From Pseudomonas sp. K2I15 (GTDB taxonomy: Bacteria > Pseudomonadota > Gammaproteobacteria > Pseudomonadales > Pseudomonadaceae), in the NCBI RefSeq assembly GCF_002204795.1, contig NZ_NIXO01000024.1:28844-92843 (forward strand): 64,000 bases of DNA, read 5' to 3'. Under the pieces are notes generated by a model, which saw only the letters and a program-made list of their open reading frames with translations, had not been told where the DNA came from and did not search any database. Shown piece by piece: positions 33,886-42,538 of this stretch. Within the stretch, counting starts at the first letter, position 1. Every line of letters begins with the position of its first letter. A program made the position numbers and the translations under genes.

Positions 33886-34152
33886 CTATTGGCCCGCTTC
33901 GCCTTCCAGCTTGCGGGCCGCTTCCACGCCGGACGCGGTGAGCTTGATCGGCAGGTTCAGCGCGTGTTCCCCCGCATCGTTGCAGGTCACATGGCCTTCC
34001 TTGATCCACCCGCGGTCCTGCAAGGTGGCCAAGGCGCTGGCCACCACTTTTTCACCTCGGTAGTTGTCCAGCACCTCTTTGCCCAGCCCACTGGGATGAG
34101 CGTGGAGCAGACGGGTGAGGACTTCTTTTTCAAGGTTGTGATCGACGTTCAT
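33886..34152 (-). CDS. Small winged-helix-like protein of unknown function
   Basis: An 88-residue protein I cannot name. It begins MNVDHNLEKEVLTRLLHAHP and has a pattern of three helices followed by a likely wing (ASALATLQDRGWIKEG), as in small winged-helix DNA-binding proteins. AAGAGGTATG is a good ribosome-binding site. Codon use is normal. It may share a transcript with the secreted protein gene just upstream on the minus strand (49 bases away). Confidence 0.75.
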   Translation of the reverse strand: MNVDHNLEKEVLTRLLHAHPSGLGKEVLDNYRGEKVVASALATLQDRGWIKEGHVTCNDAGEHALNLPIKLTASGVEAARKLEGEAGQ

Positions 34153-34200
34153 GCATACCTCTTCACTGGGAAATGGTTGGGTGTTCGTCTTTGCGGCGCG

Positions 34201-34539
34201 TTAAGGCGCTGGCTGTTTTGGCGCACCGGGAATGTTTGAGTCGTCGCCCTTGTTGATCGAGGGCGAAGTGGCGCCTGGGCCCATTTTGCCGTTAGGCACC
34301 GCACCGCTGTTGCGATTGGTGTCGTCGCCCTGGGTGCGCGGGTCTTTGCTGTTGTCGATGATGGCGCCGCCGTTGGTGTCCATGCCGGTGCCCATCGAGT
34401 CCTTCGACTCCTGGGTAGCCGGGTTGGGCGGGCTGCCGACTGGGTCGGTACTCGAACCTGTGGAAGCGGCAAAGCTGCTCAGCGAAACCGCAGACAGCAA
34501 ACCGGTGAGGGCGAAGGCGGCAAATCTGGAAGTCGTCAT
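34201..34539 (-). CDS. Small secreted disordered protein
   Basis: A 112-residue protein. An N-terminal signal peptide (MTTSRFAAFALTGLLSAVSL, cleavage after SSFAA near residue 25) precedes a mature region rich in Gly, Ser, Asn, Asp and Pro, with no predicted fold. Repeats such as DTNGGAIIDNSKD and DDTNRNSGAVPNG have a similar pattern. GGAGACACC before the ATG is a good ribosome-binding site. Function unknown; a periplasmic or envelope location is likely. Confidence 0.75.
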   Translation of the reverse strand: MTTSRFAAFALTGLLSAVSLSSFAASTGSSTDPVGSPPNPATQESKDSMGTGMDTNGGAIIDNSKDPRTQGDDTNRNSGAVPNGKMGPGATSPSINKGDDSNIPGAPKQPAP

Positions 34540-34624
34540 GATGGTGTCTCCATATGATTAATGTCCTTACCTGATATTGGTCCGCCCCTGTTTGCGATTC
34601 GTGCCTCGATACCGACGAACGGTC

Positions 34625-35788
34625 TTAGGTCGCTTGTAAGATTTTGTGTGATGCGAATCGACGCCAGATCAACCGCGCTACTGTGATCAGCCAGTTGAGC
34701 AACGCCACGCACAGCACGCTCATCAATAGGGTCGGCATGCCGTATTCGACGATGACCTTGCCCGCCAGCAACGGGAAGCCAAACACCCCGATAAAGTACG
34801 CCAGGCTGAACAGCAGCAACGCCTGGGACGTAGTGCCGGCGGGAGCCTCGTTGGCCGCCAAACCATTGATCACCGAATACGTCAGGCCATAGCCGACGCC
34901 CAAGGTGACGGCCGCCAGCAGGTAGCTGAAGCTGCTGCTGACCCAGAACCCGAACAGGAAAATCGACACCAGCATCAACCCGGACAACACACACGCTGCC
35001 CAATACGGATCACGCTTGACCACCATGCCGGCGATCAGCAGGCGGCTGGTAATCGCCGCGCTCATGAAGCCCAGGAAGAACAGCGAATAGTCCAGCCCGT
35101 GCACTGCCGCGTAGCTGGTTTGGAAACTCGACAGCCCGCCAAACACGCAACCGCCGAGGCCCACCATGATGATTGCGAACACCGCCTTCGACGACAGCAC
35201 CTTGCGTGTGGCCGACCAGGAAATCTTCGACACCGGCGCAGTGTGCTGACTGAGCGCGGCACCCAGCCGCCAGAAAATCACCACGCCCACCAGGCTCGCC
35301 AGTGCGGCGATATGGAACGCAGCCGTCAGCGAAAAATCCAGGGCACTTGCCGCCCGCCCCAGCAGCGGCCCGGAGCCGATCCCGGTCATCATGCTGCCCG
35401 ACAGCAGGGCGAAATATTTGGCCCGTTGCGCCGGCTCTACCAGCATCGCCACGATGATTGGCCCCAGCGTGTAGAACACGCCCCAGCCCAACCCCAAAGA
35501 CAAGCCGAAGAACATCAAGCCCTCGCCAAACCCCGGCGCCAGCGCAAAGCCCAAGCAGGCCACCACCAGCAATACGCCCAGCAGTGCGATCGACCTGGCG
35601 GCGCCCAACAGGTCGGCCAGATGCCCGGAAACCAGCACCGCCACAAAGGTGCTGAGCATTGCCATGGAGATCACGCTGCCGGCGTCGTGTTCGTTACCGC
35701 CGCGCGAGTGGATCAGCAGCGACAGCAAAAATGTCGAGCCGTATGACAGGGAAAGCAGGTAACTGGCGAGGCAGAAAAGGGCGAACAG
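34625..35788 (-). CDS. MFS transporter with disrupted or atypical 5' end
   Basis: A major facilitator transporter of about 12 membrane helices; the substrate is unknown. The coding frame shows a typical first helix LFALFCLASYLLSLSYGSTF reading back to position 35788, where two stops (TGA, TAA) interrupt the frame. No ATG, GTG or good start precedes that helix in frame; the first normal alternative is a TTG at 35728 inside the helix, which would cut it off. An ATG in another frame (35790-35792) would be joined to the helix by a one-base deletion or two-base insertion. The rest of the gene is open. It lies 30 bases after the HD gene. Confidence 0.7.
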   Translation of the reverse strand: MFALFCLASYLLSLSYGSTFLLSLLIHSRGGNEHDAGSVISMAMLSTFVAVLVSGHLADLLGAARSIALLGVLLVVACLGFALAPGFGEGLMFFGLSLGLGWGVFYTLGPIIVAMLVEPAQRAKYFALLSGSMMTGIGSGPLLGRAASALDFSLTAAFHIAALASLVGVVIFWRLGAALSQHTAPVSKISWSATRKVLSSKAVFAIIMVGLGGCVFGGLSSFQTSYAAVHGLDYSLFFLGFMSAAITSRLLIAGMVVKRDPYWAACVLSGLMLVSIFLFGFWVSSSFSYLLAAVTLGVGYGLTYSVINGLAANEAPAGTTSQALLLFSLAYFIGVFGFPLLAGKVIVEYGMPTLLMSVLCVALLNWLITVARLIWRRFASHKILQAT

Positions 35789-35818
35789 TCATTAGCCCAC
35801 AGCGGAGTAACGGCGCCG

Positions 35819-36463
35819 TTATGGCGTACCGATTTCTTCGATGAACAGGTCCATGAATCCCTTCAACCGCTCGTGCCGAACCCGCGCCATGTGTTGCCCG
35901 GTTGGCGTCTGAAACCCACCCGCCAAATGCAAAAGCTTGGTCTGGAAATGGTCGAGGCAAAAGCGCTTGTCGTCGTACTCGCGATGCTTTGCCGTTGGAT
36001 CTGCCGGGTCATAAAGCCCGCTGCCCATGCGCCCGGCGATATAAAACGTGCGGGCCACGCCGATCATGCCCAGGGAATCCAAACGGTCGGCGTCCTGCAC
36101 AATCTTCGCCTCAAGCGTCACCGGCGTGAGGCCCGCCGAAAAGCTGTGGGTCTCGATGGCGTGGGTCACTGCAGCAATCGTCTCGGGCTGCCACGCCAAC
36201 CCCAGCAAAATTTCCCCGGCCTTGTCCGCCGCCAGTTTCGACGCCCTGGACCGCAACGGCGAATTCTTCTCCACCGCCACGCAGTCATGCAGCAACACGG
36301 CCGCCAACAGCACCTCAAGATCGCCCCCTTCCTTGGCCTGGATCGACCGCACGTTGTGCCACACCCGCTGCAAGTGGGAGAGGTCGTGTGCGCCATCTTC
36401 GGAAGGCTCAAGGGCGTGAGGCAATAAAGTCGCGGCGAGGTCGGTCAGTGGCGTGAAGGGCAT
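35819..36463 (-). CDS. HD domain phosphohydrolase
   Basis: A 214-residue HD-superfamily metal-dependent phosphohydrolase similar to E. coli YedJ. Metal ligands are visible as HDLSHLQRV (about residue 26), the HD pair in VLLHDCVAVEKNS (about 58-59) and the late Asp of IVQDADRLDSLG (about 118-129). The start MPFTPLTDL was chosen; the open frame extends 58 codons further upstream but without resemblance. Substrate unknown, possibly nucleotides. Confidence 0.88.
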   Translation of the reverse strand: MPFTPLTDLAATLLPHALEPSEDGAHDLSHLQRVWHNVRSIQAKEGGDLEVLLAAVLLHDCVAVEKNSPLRSRASKLAADKAGEILLGLAWQPETIAAVTHAIETHSFSAGLTPVTLEAKIVQDADRLDSLGMIGVARTFYIAGRMGSGLYDPADPTAKHREYDDKRFCLDHFQTKLLHLAGGFQTPTGQHMARVRHERLKGFMDLFIEEIGTP

Positions 36464-36575
36464 GGGGATTCTCAAAGGTCGAATGTCAGCAGCGTAGCCG
36501 CGAATCAAATTGCACTGCAATCGGTCATTAAACCGCCTTAGTATGTGGGCTTTCTTTCCCTGACAAGGCCCGTCC

Positions 36576-37055
36576 ATGACCATCGAGATTCGCCCCGCCG
36601 TGCCCAGCGATGCTGCGCAGATACTGACCTTCATCACCGAGCTTGCCGACTACGAAAAAGCCCGCCACGAAGTGATCGCCAGCGTGGTGGACATCGAGCG
36701 CAGCCTGTTCAGCGAAGGCGCCACCGCCCACGGCCTGATCTGCCTGCGCGATGGTTTGCCGATCGGTTTTGCGGTGTTCTTTTTCAGTTATTCCACGTGG
36801 CTGGGCAGCAACTGCCTGTACCTCGAAGACCTGTACATCAACCCCGAACAGCGCGGCGGCGGGGCGGGCAAGAAATTGCTGCGCCACCTGGCGAAAATCG
36901 CCTGCGACAACGGTTGCGGGCGTTTCGAGTGGAGCGTGCTGGACTGGAATGAACCGGCCATCGCGTTCTACAAATCCATCGGCGCCCAGCCTCAGGAAGA
37001 GTGGGTGCGCTACCGCATGGAAGGCGATGCCCTGAGGGATTTCGCGCAGGGTTAA
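36576..37055 (+). CDS. GNAT family N-acetyltransferase
   Basis: A 159-residue acetyltransferase. The acetyl-CoA motif A YLEDLYINPEQRGGGAGKKLLRHL (about residues 85-108 in broken form) with the Q/RxxGxG/A pattern RGGGAGKK is present, followed by AIAFYKSIGAQ. The sequence resembles diamine (spermidine/thialysine) acetyltransferases. It is divergent from the HD gene and followed by a terminator before the sugar operon. Confidence 0.88.
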   Translation: MTIEIRPAVPSDAAQILTFITELADYEKARHEVIASVVDIERSLFSEGATAHGLICLRDGLPIGFAVFFFSYSTWLGSNCLYLEDLYINPEQRGGGAGKKLLRHLAKIACDNGCGRFEWSVLDWNEPAIAFYKSIGAQPQEEWVRYRMEGDALRDFAQG

Positions 37056-37068
37056 GCGCGTATAAAAC

Positions 37069-37093
37069 ACCGGCTGGCACAGCCGGTTTTTTA
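37069..37093 (+). terminator. Intrinsic terminator after the GNAT gene
   Basis: Stem CCGGCTG/CAGCCGG with a GCA loop followed by T6, ending 14-37 bases after the acetyltransferase stop. Confidence 0.85.
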
Positions 37094-37100
37094 TATTAAT

Positions 37101-37135
37101 TCTCACTATATGGGATGATAATTTATATATTGAGA
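37101..37135. promoter_or_regulatory. Dyad operator candidate of the sugar operon
   Basis: Arms TCTCACTATAT (37101-37111) and ATATATTGAGA (37125-37135) are complementary at 10 of 11 positions and separated by 13 bases. The right arm contains the likely -35 box TTGAGA, so a repressor bound here would block transcription; the IclR protein at the end of the operon is the obvious candidate. Confidence 0.55.
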
Positions 37136-37159
37136 TATTCCGGTTTCTGGGTTTATAGT
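37130..37159 (+). promoter_or_regulatory. Probable promoter of SDR-AraFGH operon
   Basis: TTGAGA (37130-37135) and TATAGT (37154-37159) with an 18-base spacer, 45 bases before the SDR gene. Confidence 0.55.
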
Positions 37160-37203
37160 CTTCTGCATCAGCACTCACTACCAAAAACAAAACAGGTGAA
37201 GCG

Positions 37204-38025
37204 ATGCAGGCACAACCGTTGTCGTTACCTCCGGTGCCCGAGCCGACTTATGGCGAGCGACTGAAGAACAAAGTCGTGGTCATCACCGGCGCGGCCCAAG
37301 GCATTGGCGAGGCCATCGTCGCCTGCTTCCAGGCGCAGCAGGCGCGGCTGGTGATCGGTGATATCCAGGGCGAGAAGGTCGAGAAAGTCGCCGCTCATTG
37401 GCGCGAACGCGGCGCCCAGATCTACGCGCAACCCGTCGACATCACCTCCAAGGACCAATGGCGCGCGCTGGTGGACGTGGCCATCGAACGCTTTGGCCGC
37501 GTCGATGTGCTGGTCAACTGTGCCGGCGTCAACGTGTTCCGCGACCCACTGGAAATGACCGACGAAGACTGGCGCCGCTGCTTCGCCATCGACCTCGACG
37601 GCGCCTGGTACGGTTGCCGCACCGTGTTGCCGCACATGATCGAGCAGGGCATCGGCAACATCATCAACATCGCTTCCACCCATTCCAGCCACATCATTCC
37701 CGGTTGCTTCCCGTACCCGGTGGCCAAGCACGGCCTGCTGGGCCTGACCCGTGCGCTCGGCATCGAATACGCGCCCAAGGGCATCCGTGTAAATGCCATC
37801 GCGCCGGGCTATATCGAAACCCAACTCAACGTCGATTACTGGAACGGCTTTGCCGACCCTCACGCCGAGCGTCAACGCGCCTTTGACCTGCACCCACCGA
37901 AGCGCATCGGCCAGCCGATTGAGGTGGCGATGACTGCACTGTTTCTCGCCACTGACGAAGCTCCTTTTATCAATGCCACCTGCCTGATGATCGATGGTGG
38001 GCGGTCGGTGATGTACCACGATTAA
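37204..38025 (+). CDS. SDR family sugar dehydrogenase
   Basis: A 273-residue short-chain dehydrogenase. The NAD(P) loop TGAAQGIGEAIVA (about residues 29-41), NCAGVNV, and the catalytic Ser of ASTHSSH and Tyr/Lys of YPVAKHG are intact. In this operon it is likely an L-arabinose/D-galactose-type 1-dehydrogenase oxidising an imported aldose to its lactone; the context, not the motifs, says so. It is 31 bases upstream of the araF-like gene. There is no lactonase or dehydratase in the cluster, so the remaining steps must be encoded elsewhere. Confidence 0.87.
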   Translation: MQAQPLSLPPVPEPTYGERLKNKVVVITGAAQGIGEAIVACFQAQQARLVIGDIQGEKVEKVAAHWRERGAQIYAQPVDITSKDQWRALVDVAIERFGRVDVLVNCAGVNVFRDPLEMTDEDWRRCFAIDLDGAWYGCRTVLPHMIEQGIGNIINIASTHSSHIIPGCFPYPVAKHGLLGLTRALGIEYAPKGIRVNAIAPGYIETQLNVDYWNGFADPHAERQRAFDLHPPKRIGQPIEVAMTALFLATDEAPFINATCLMIDGGRSVMYHD

Positions 38026-38056
38026 AACTTTTCCAAATAACAAGAAGAGGTGGTTC

Positions 38057-39037
38057 ATGTTCAAGAAGACACTAGGCACCCTGGCACTCACGATGGCACT
38101 CAGCGGCCTGGCTTCTGCCGAAGAAGTAAAGATCGGCTTTCTGGTCAAGCAAGCTGAAGAGCCCTGGTTCCAGACCGAATGGGCCTTCGCCGAAAAAGCC
38201 GGCAAGGACCATGGTTTCACCGTGATCAAGATCGCTGTGCCCGACGGTGAGAAGACCCTTTCCGCCATCGACACCCTCGCGGCCAACGGCGCAAAGGGCT
38301 TCGTGATCTGCCCGCCTGACGTGTCCTTGGGCCCGGCCATCATGGCCAAGGCCAAGCTCAATAACCTGAAAGTGTTGGCAGTGGACGACCGCTTCGTCGA
38401 CGCCAAGGGCAAGCCCATGGAAGACGTGCCTTACGTCGGCCTGGATGCCTACAAGATCGGCCAGAAACAAGGCGAAGCCATGGCCACTGAAGCCAAGCAT
38501 CGCAACTGGGACTGGAAGGACACCTACGCCGTCATCAACACCTTCGACGAGCTGGAAACCGGCAAGAAGCGCACCGACGGTTCGGTAGAAGGCCTCAAGG
38601 CCGCCGGCCTGCCGGTTGACCATATCCTGTTCACCGCGCAGAAAACCCTCGATGTACCGGGCGCCATGGACTCCACCAACTCGGCCCTGGTGAAACTGCC
38701 CAGCGGCGCGAAAAACCTGCTGATCGGCGGCATGAACGACAGCACCGTATTGGGCGGCGTACGCGCCACCGAAAGCGCCGGCTTCAAGGCACCGAATGTG
38801 ATCGGCGTGGGCATCAACGGCACCGACGCCATCGAAGAGCTTAAGAAATCAGATACCGGTTTCTACGGCTCGATGCTGCTCAGCCCGGACGCCTCCGGCT
38901 ATAAAACCGCCACCGCGATGTTCGAGTGGGTCACCAAAGGCACGGAGCCGGCCAAGTTCACCGCACTGGACAACGTAACCCTGATCACCCGCGCCAACTT
39001 CAAGGAAGAGTTGAGCAAGATCGGTCTGTGGAAATGA
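38057..39037 (+). CDS. araF: Periplasmic sugar-binding protein, AraF-like
   Basis: A 326-residue type 1 periplasmic binding protein. The signal peptide MFKKTLGTLALTMALSGLAS is cleaved near residue 21 (ASAEE). The region EEPWFQTEWAFAEKAGKDHGF fits the L-arabinose-binding protein of E. coli, whose ligand set also includes D-galactose. Downstream genes encode the matching ATPase and permease. The stop overlaps the next ATG by four bases. Ligand identity (arabinose, galactose or fucose) is not proven. Confidence 0.9.
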   Translation: MFKKTLGTLALTMALSGLASAEEVKIGFLVKQAEEPWFQTEWAFAEKAGKDHGFTVIKIAVPDGEKTLSAIDTLAANGAKGFVICPPDVSLGPAIMAKAKLNNLKVLAVDDRFVDAKGKPMEDVPYVGLDAYKIGQKQGEAMATEAKHRNWDWKDTYAVINTFDELETGKKRTDGSVEGLKAAGLPVDHILFTAQKTLDVPGAMDSTNSALVKLPSGAKNLLIGGMNDSTVLGGVRATESAGFKAPNVIGVGINGTDAIEELKKSDTGFYGSMLLSPDASGYKTATAMFEWVTKGTEPAKFTALDNVTLITRANFKEELSKIGLWK

Positions 39038-40542
39038 ACAGCGCGGCGGCAGAGAGCCTGCGTTTCAACGGCATCGGCAAGGAGTTTCCCGGGGTGAAAG
39101 CCCTGGCGCAGATCAGCTTTGAAGCGCGACCCCACACGGTGCATGCGCTGATGGGCGAGAACGGCGCGGGCAAGTCGACTTTGCTGAAAATCCTCGGCGG
39201 TTTTTACCCGCCCAACAGCGGCAGTTTGCAGTTGGGCGAGCGCAACGTCAGTTTCAAATCGGCGGCCGACAGCATTGCCAGTGGCATCGCGGTGATTCAC
39301 CAGGAGCTGCAACTGGTGCCGGAAATGACCGTCGCCGAGAACCTGCTGCTGGGGCATATGCCGTCGCGCTTTGGCGTGGTCAATCGCGGAGCGATGGTGC
39401 GCAAGGCGCGGGAATTGCTCAAGGGCCTGGCGGATGAAATCGATCCGAACATGCGCCTGGGCAGCCTGTCCCTCGGCCAGCGGCAACTGGTGGAAATCGC
39501 CAAGGCCATGTCGCGCAACGCCCATGTGATTGCGTTCGACGAACCCACCAGCAGCCTCTCGGCCCGGGAGATCGAGCGGCTGATGGTGATCATCGCCCGG
39601 CTGCGGGATGAAGGCCGGGTGATCCTCTACGTGTCACACCGCATGGAAGAAGTGTTCCGGATTTGCGATGCGGTGACGGTGTTCAAGGATGGGCGCTTCG
39701 TGCGCACGTTCGAGGACATGGCGCAGTTGAACGTCGACCAACTGGTTAACTGCATGGTCGGGCGCGATATCCAGGACATCTACAACTACCGACCACGCGA
39801 GCATTCCGGTGAAGCGCTGCGGGTGGAAGGTTTACTTGGGCCGGGGTTGCAGGAGCCGGTGAGTTTGCAGGTGAGCAAGGGCGAAATTCTCGGGCTGTTT
39901 GGTTTGGTCGGGGCCGGGCGCACGGAGCTGTTGCGCCTGCTCGCGGGGCTGTCGCGCAGTACTCAAGGTGCATTGGTACTGCATGGCCAGGCGCAGACGT
40001 TCAAGTCGCCGCGGGATGCGATTGCGGCGGGTGTGCTGCTCTGCCCCGAAGACCGCAAAAAGGAAGGCATCGTGCCCCGCGCCAGTGTCGCGGAGAACAT
40101 CAATATCAGTGCGCGCCGCGACCATGCGCGCTTCGGCTGGCTGATCCAGGGCGGCTGGGAACGCACCAACGCCCAGCGGCAAATCAGCGCGCTGAACGTG
40201 CGCACGCCGTCTGCTGATCAACCGATTTTGTTCCTGTCGGGCGGCAATCAGCAGAAGGCGATTCTCGGTCGCTGGTTGTCGATGCCGATGAAAGTGTTGC
40301 TGCTGGACGAACCGACTCGCGGCATCGATATCGGCGCCAAGTCGGAGATCTACCAGATCATCCACAACCTGGCCGCCAGTGGCATTGCGGTGATTGTGGT
40401 GTCCAGCGACCTGATGGAAGTGATGGGCATCTCCGACCGCATCCTGGTGATGAGCGAAGGCGCCCTGACCGGCGAATTGACCCGCGATCAAGCGGACGAA
40501 GCACGGCTGCTGCAACTGGCTCTTCCGCGTACGCGGGACTGA
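39034..40542 (+). CDS. araG: Sugar ABC transporter ATP-binding protein, AraG-like
   Basis: A 502-residue fused double ATPase of the CUT2 class. The first cassette has Walker A GENGAGKST (about residues 38-46), the signature LSLGQRQLVE and Walker B VIAFDEPTS. The second has a degenerate Walker A GLVGAGRTEL, signature LSGGNQQKA and Walker B LLLDEPTRG. The degenerate second Walker A is usual in CUT2. Start MNSAAAESLRF was chosen, overlapping araF by four bases; the open frame upstream overlaps araF. Confidence 0.94.
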   Translation: MNSAAAESLRFNGIGKEFPGVKALAQISFEARPHTVHALMGENGAGKSTLLKILGGFYPPNSGSLQLGERNVSFKSAADSIASGIAVIHQELQLVPEMTVAENLLLGHMPSRFGVVNRGAMVRKARELLKGLADEIDPNMRLGSLSLGQRQLVEIAKAMSRNAHVIAFDEPTSSLSAREIERLMVIIARLRDEGRVILYVSHRMEEVFRICDAVTVFKDGRFVRTFEDMAQLNVDQLVNCMVGRDIQDIYNYRPREHSGEALRVEGLLGPGLQEPVSLQVSKGEILGLFGLVGAGRTELLRLLAGLSRSTQGALVLHGQAQTFKSPRDAIAAGVLLCPEDRKKEGIVPRASVAENINISARRDHARFGWLIQGGWERTNAQRQISALNVRTPSADQPILFLSGGNQQKAILGRWLSMPMKVLLLDEPTRGIDIGAKSEIYQIIHNLAASGIAVIVVSSDLMEVMGISDRILVMSEGALTGELTRDQADEARLLQLALPRTRD

Positions 40543-40558
40543 AGAATACGAGGTGGGT

Positions 40559-41524
40559 ATGTCACAGGTAAAAACCGCAAGAAGCTTTTGGCCGGGTTTC
40601 AACCAGCGCAAGTTTCTCGACGATTGGGTCATGCTGCTGGCGGCCTTGAGCATCTTTGTGCTCAGCGCCATTTTTATCGACAACTTCCTTTCGCCGCTGA
40701 ATATGCGCGGACTGGGGCTGGCGATTTCCACCGTGGGCATTGCAGCCTGCACCATGCTGTTCTGCCTGGCGTCGGGGCACTTCGACTTGTCGGTGGGCTC
40801 GGTGATCGCCTGTTCGGGCGTGGTGGCGGGCATCGTGATTCGCGACACCGACAGCGTGTTCTTCGGCGTGTCGGCGGCGTTGGCCATGGGCCTGGTGGTG
40901 GGGCTGATCAATGGCATCGTGATCGCCAAGCTGCGGATCAATGCGTTGATTGCGACGCTGGCGACGATGCAGATCGTGCGTGGGTTGGCGTATATCTTTT
41001 CCAACGGCAAGGCGGTTGGGGTGATGAACGAAGGCTTCTTCGTCTTTGGTAACGGCCAACTGTTTGGCGTGCCGGTGCCGATCATCATCACCGTGCTGTG
41101 CTTTGTGTTTTTTGGCTGGCTGCTGAACTACACCACCTACGGGCGCAACACCATGGCCATCGGTGGCAACCAGGAAGCGGCGTTGTTGGCCGGGGTGAAC
41201 GTTGACCGTACCAAGATCATCATCTTTGCCGTACACGGGGTGATCGGGGCGTTGGCCGGGGTGATCCTGGCGTCGCGGATGACCTCGGGGCAACCGATGA
41301 TTGGCCAGGGGTTTGAGCTGACGGTGATCTCGGCGTGCGTGCTGGGTGGTGTGTCGCTGAGTGGCGGGATCGGGATGATCCGGCATGTGATTGCCGGGGT
41401 GCTGATTCTGGCGATCATCGAGAACGCGATGAACCTGAAGAACATCGACACCTTCTACCAATACGTGATTCGCGGCTCGATCCTGTTGTTGGCGGTGATT
41501 ATCGACAGGATGAAGCAGCGCTGA
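40559..41524 (+). CDS. araH: Sugar ABC transporter permease, AraH-like
   Basis: A 321-residue membrane permease of the CUT2/BPD_transp_2 family with about 8-10 hydrophobic segments. It has the typical GGVSLSGGIG region near residue 262. It couples to the AraG-like ATPase. The ATG at 40559 was chosen over a GTG at 40553 because GAGG lies about seven bases before the ATG. It completes the importer; the IclR gene follows after a 210-base gap containing a REP element. Confidence 0.93.
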   Translation: MSQVKTARSFWPGFNQRKFLDDWVMLLAALSIFVLSAIFIDNFLSPLNMRGLGLAISTVGIAACTMLFCLASGHFDLSVGSVIACSGVVAGIVIRDTDSVFFGVSAALAMGLVVGLINGIVIAKLRINALIATLATMQIVRGLAYIFSNGKAVGVMNEGFFVFGNGQLFGVPVPIIITVLCFVFFGWLLNYTTYGRNTMAIGGNQEAALLAGVNVDRTKIIIFAVHGVIGALAGVILASRMTSGQPMIGQGFELTVISACVLGGVSLSGGIGMIRHVIAGVLILAIIENAMNLKNIDTFYQYVIRGSILLLAVIIDRMKQR

Positions 41525-41546
41525 TTTCTCGAGCGATGAGGCTTTC

Positions 41547-41680
41547 TGTGGCGAGGGAGCTTGCTCCCGCTGGGCTGCGTAGCAGCCCCAATACCAGGCA
41601 CCTCATTCATCCAGGTAAAACGCGGTCGCCTGTTTTAGGGCCGCTTCGCGCCCCAGCGGGAGCAAGCTCCCTCGCCACAA
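41547..41680. repeat. REP-type palindrome, GTGGCGAGGGAGCTTGCTCCC family
   Basis: Inverted copies of TGTGGCGAGGGAGCTTGCTC and its complement, with the inner GGGCTGCG-tAGCAGCCC hairpin, enclose about 50 bases between araH and the IclR gene. A second member is at 58936-59069. Confidence 0.88.
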
Positions 41681-41734
41681 CAGGCGTGACCGCCCATAAT
41701 GCTCGCCGTTTTCGTACTTCCCAATAGGCCCGAT

Positions 41735-42538
41735 ATGCAGGAAAACGCCCACACTCCCGTCAAAGAAGCCGCGCCCACCGGCACCCAAACCCTGCTGCGT
41801 GGCCTGGGCGTGGTGCAGGCAGTGGCGGCCGGCGCGCGGGATCTCAAGGAGATTGCCAAGCGCATCGGCACCACCCGCAGCACCACTCACCGCCTGGCCA
41901 GTTGCCTGGTGGAAGAACGCTACCTGCGCGTGGTGCCGCAAGTCGGTTACCTGCTGGGCCCCAAATTGATCGAGCTGGGTTTTCAGGCCCGGGAAGAACT
42001 GCCTTTGGTGAGCCTGGCAGTACCGTATCTGGACGAGCTGTCGGCCCTTACCGGCGACACCATCCACCTGGCCATTCGCGAATACGATGACGTGCTGTAC
42101 CTGCACAAGAACCCTGGCCGCAACGGCCCGGAAATGCGCTCGCGCGTGGGCCATCGCATGCCGCTGGCGCGCACCGGGATCGGCAAGGCGTTGCTGCTGG
42201 ATGACACGGTAGAGGAGTGGCAGCGCCTGTATCAGGTCAGCTTGCCGGCTGGCGGGAAAAACCTGCAGTGGCCGCAGCACCCCGAGCAATCCTGGGCGCA
42301 GTTTGAACAGCGCATGCAGGAATACGTGGCGGGCGGTTATGCGTTCGACCTGGAAGACAACGAACCGTCGATCCGTTGTGTCGCGGCACCGGTGCGCGAT
42401 GCCAGCCGGCGAATCGTCGCCGGCATCAGCATCGCCAGTACCGTGCCCTACATGCCGCTTGAGAAAATGGCTGAGCTGATCCCTGTGATCAAACAGGTCG
42501 CAGCACGGCTGTCAGCGGAGTTGGGCGCGAAGGCCTGA
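41735..42538 (+). CDS. IclR family transcriptional regulator
   Basis: A 267-residue regulator. The N-terminal winged helix-turn-helix (about residues 18-75) includes DLKEIAKRIGTTRSTTHRLASCL, and the C-terminal IclR effector domain includes LHKNPGRNGPEMRSRVGHRMPLARTGIGKALL. The start MQENAHTPV was chosen; an in-frame ATG 12 codons earlier adds a non-homologous peptide. It follows the AraFGH operon and is the likely repressor acting at the dyad at 37101-37135. The alternative is that it controls another sugar operon. Confidence 0.9.
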   Translation: MQENAHTPVKEAAPTGTQTLLRGLGVVQAVAAGARDLKEIAKRIGTTRSTTHRLASCLVEERYLRVVPQVGYLLGPKLIELGFQAREELPLVSLAVPYLDELSALTGDTIHLAIREYDDVLYLHKNPGRNGPEMRSRVGHRMPLARTGIGKALLLDDTVEEWQRLYQVSLPAGGKNLQWPQHPEQSWAQFEQRMQEYVAGGYAFDLEDNEPSIRCVAAPVRDASRRIVAGISIASTVPYMPLEKMAELIPVIKQVAARLSAELGAKA

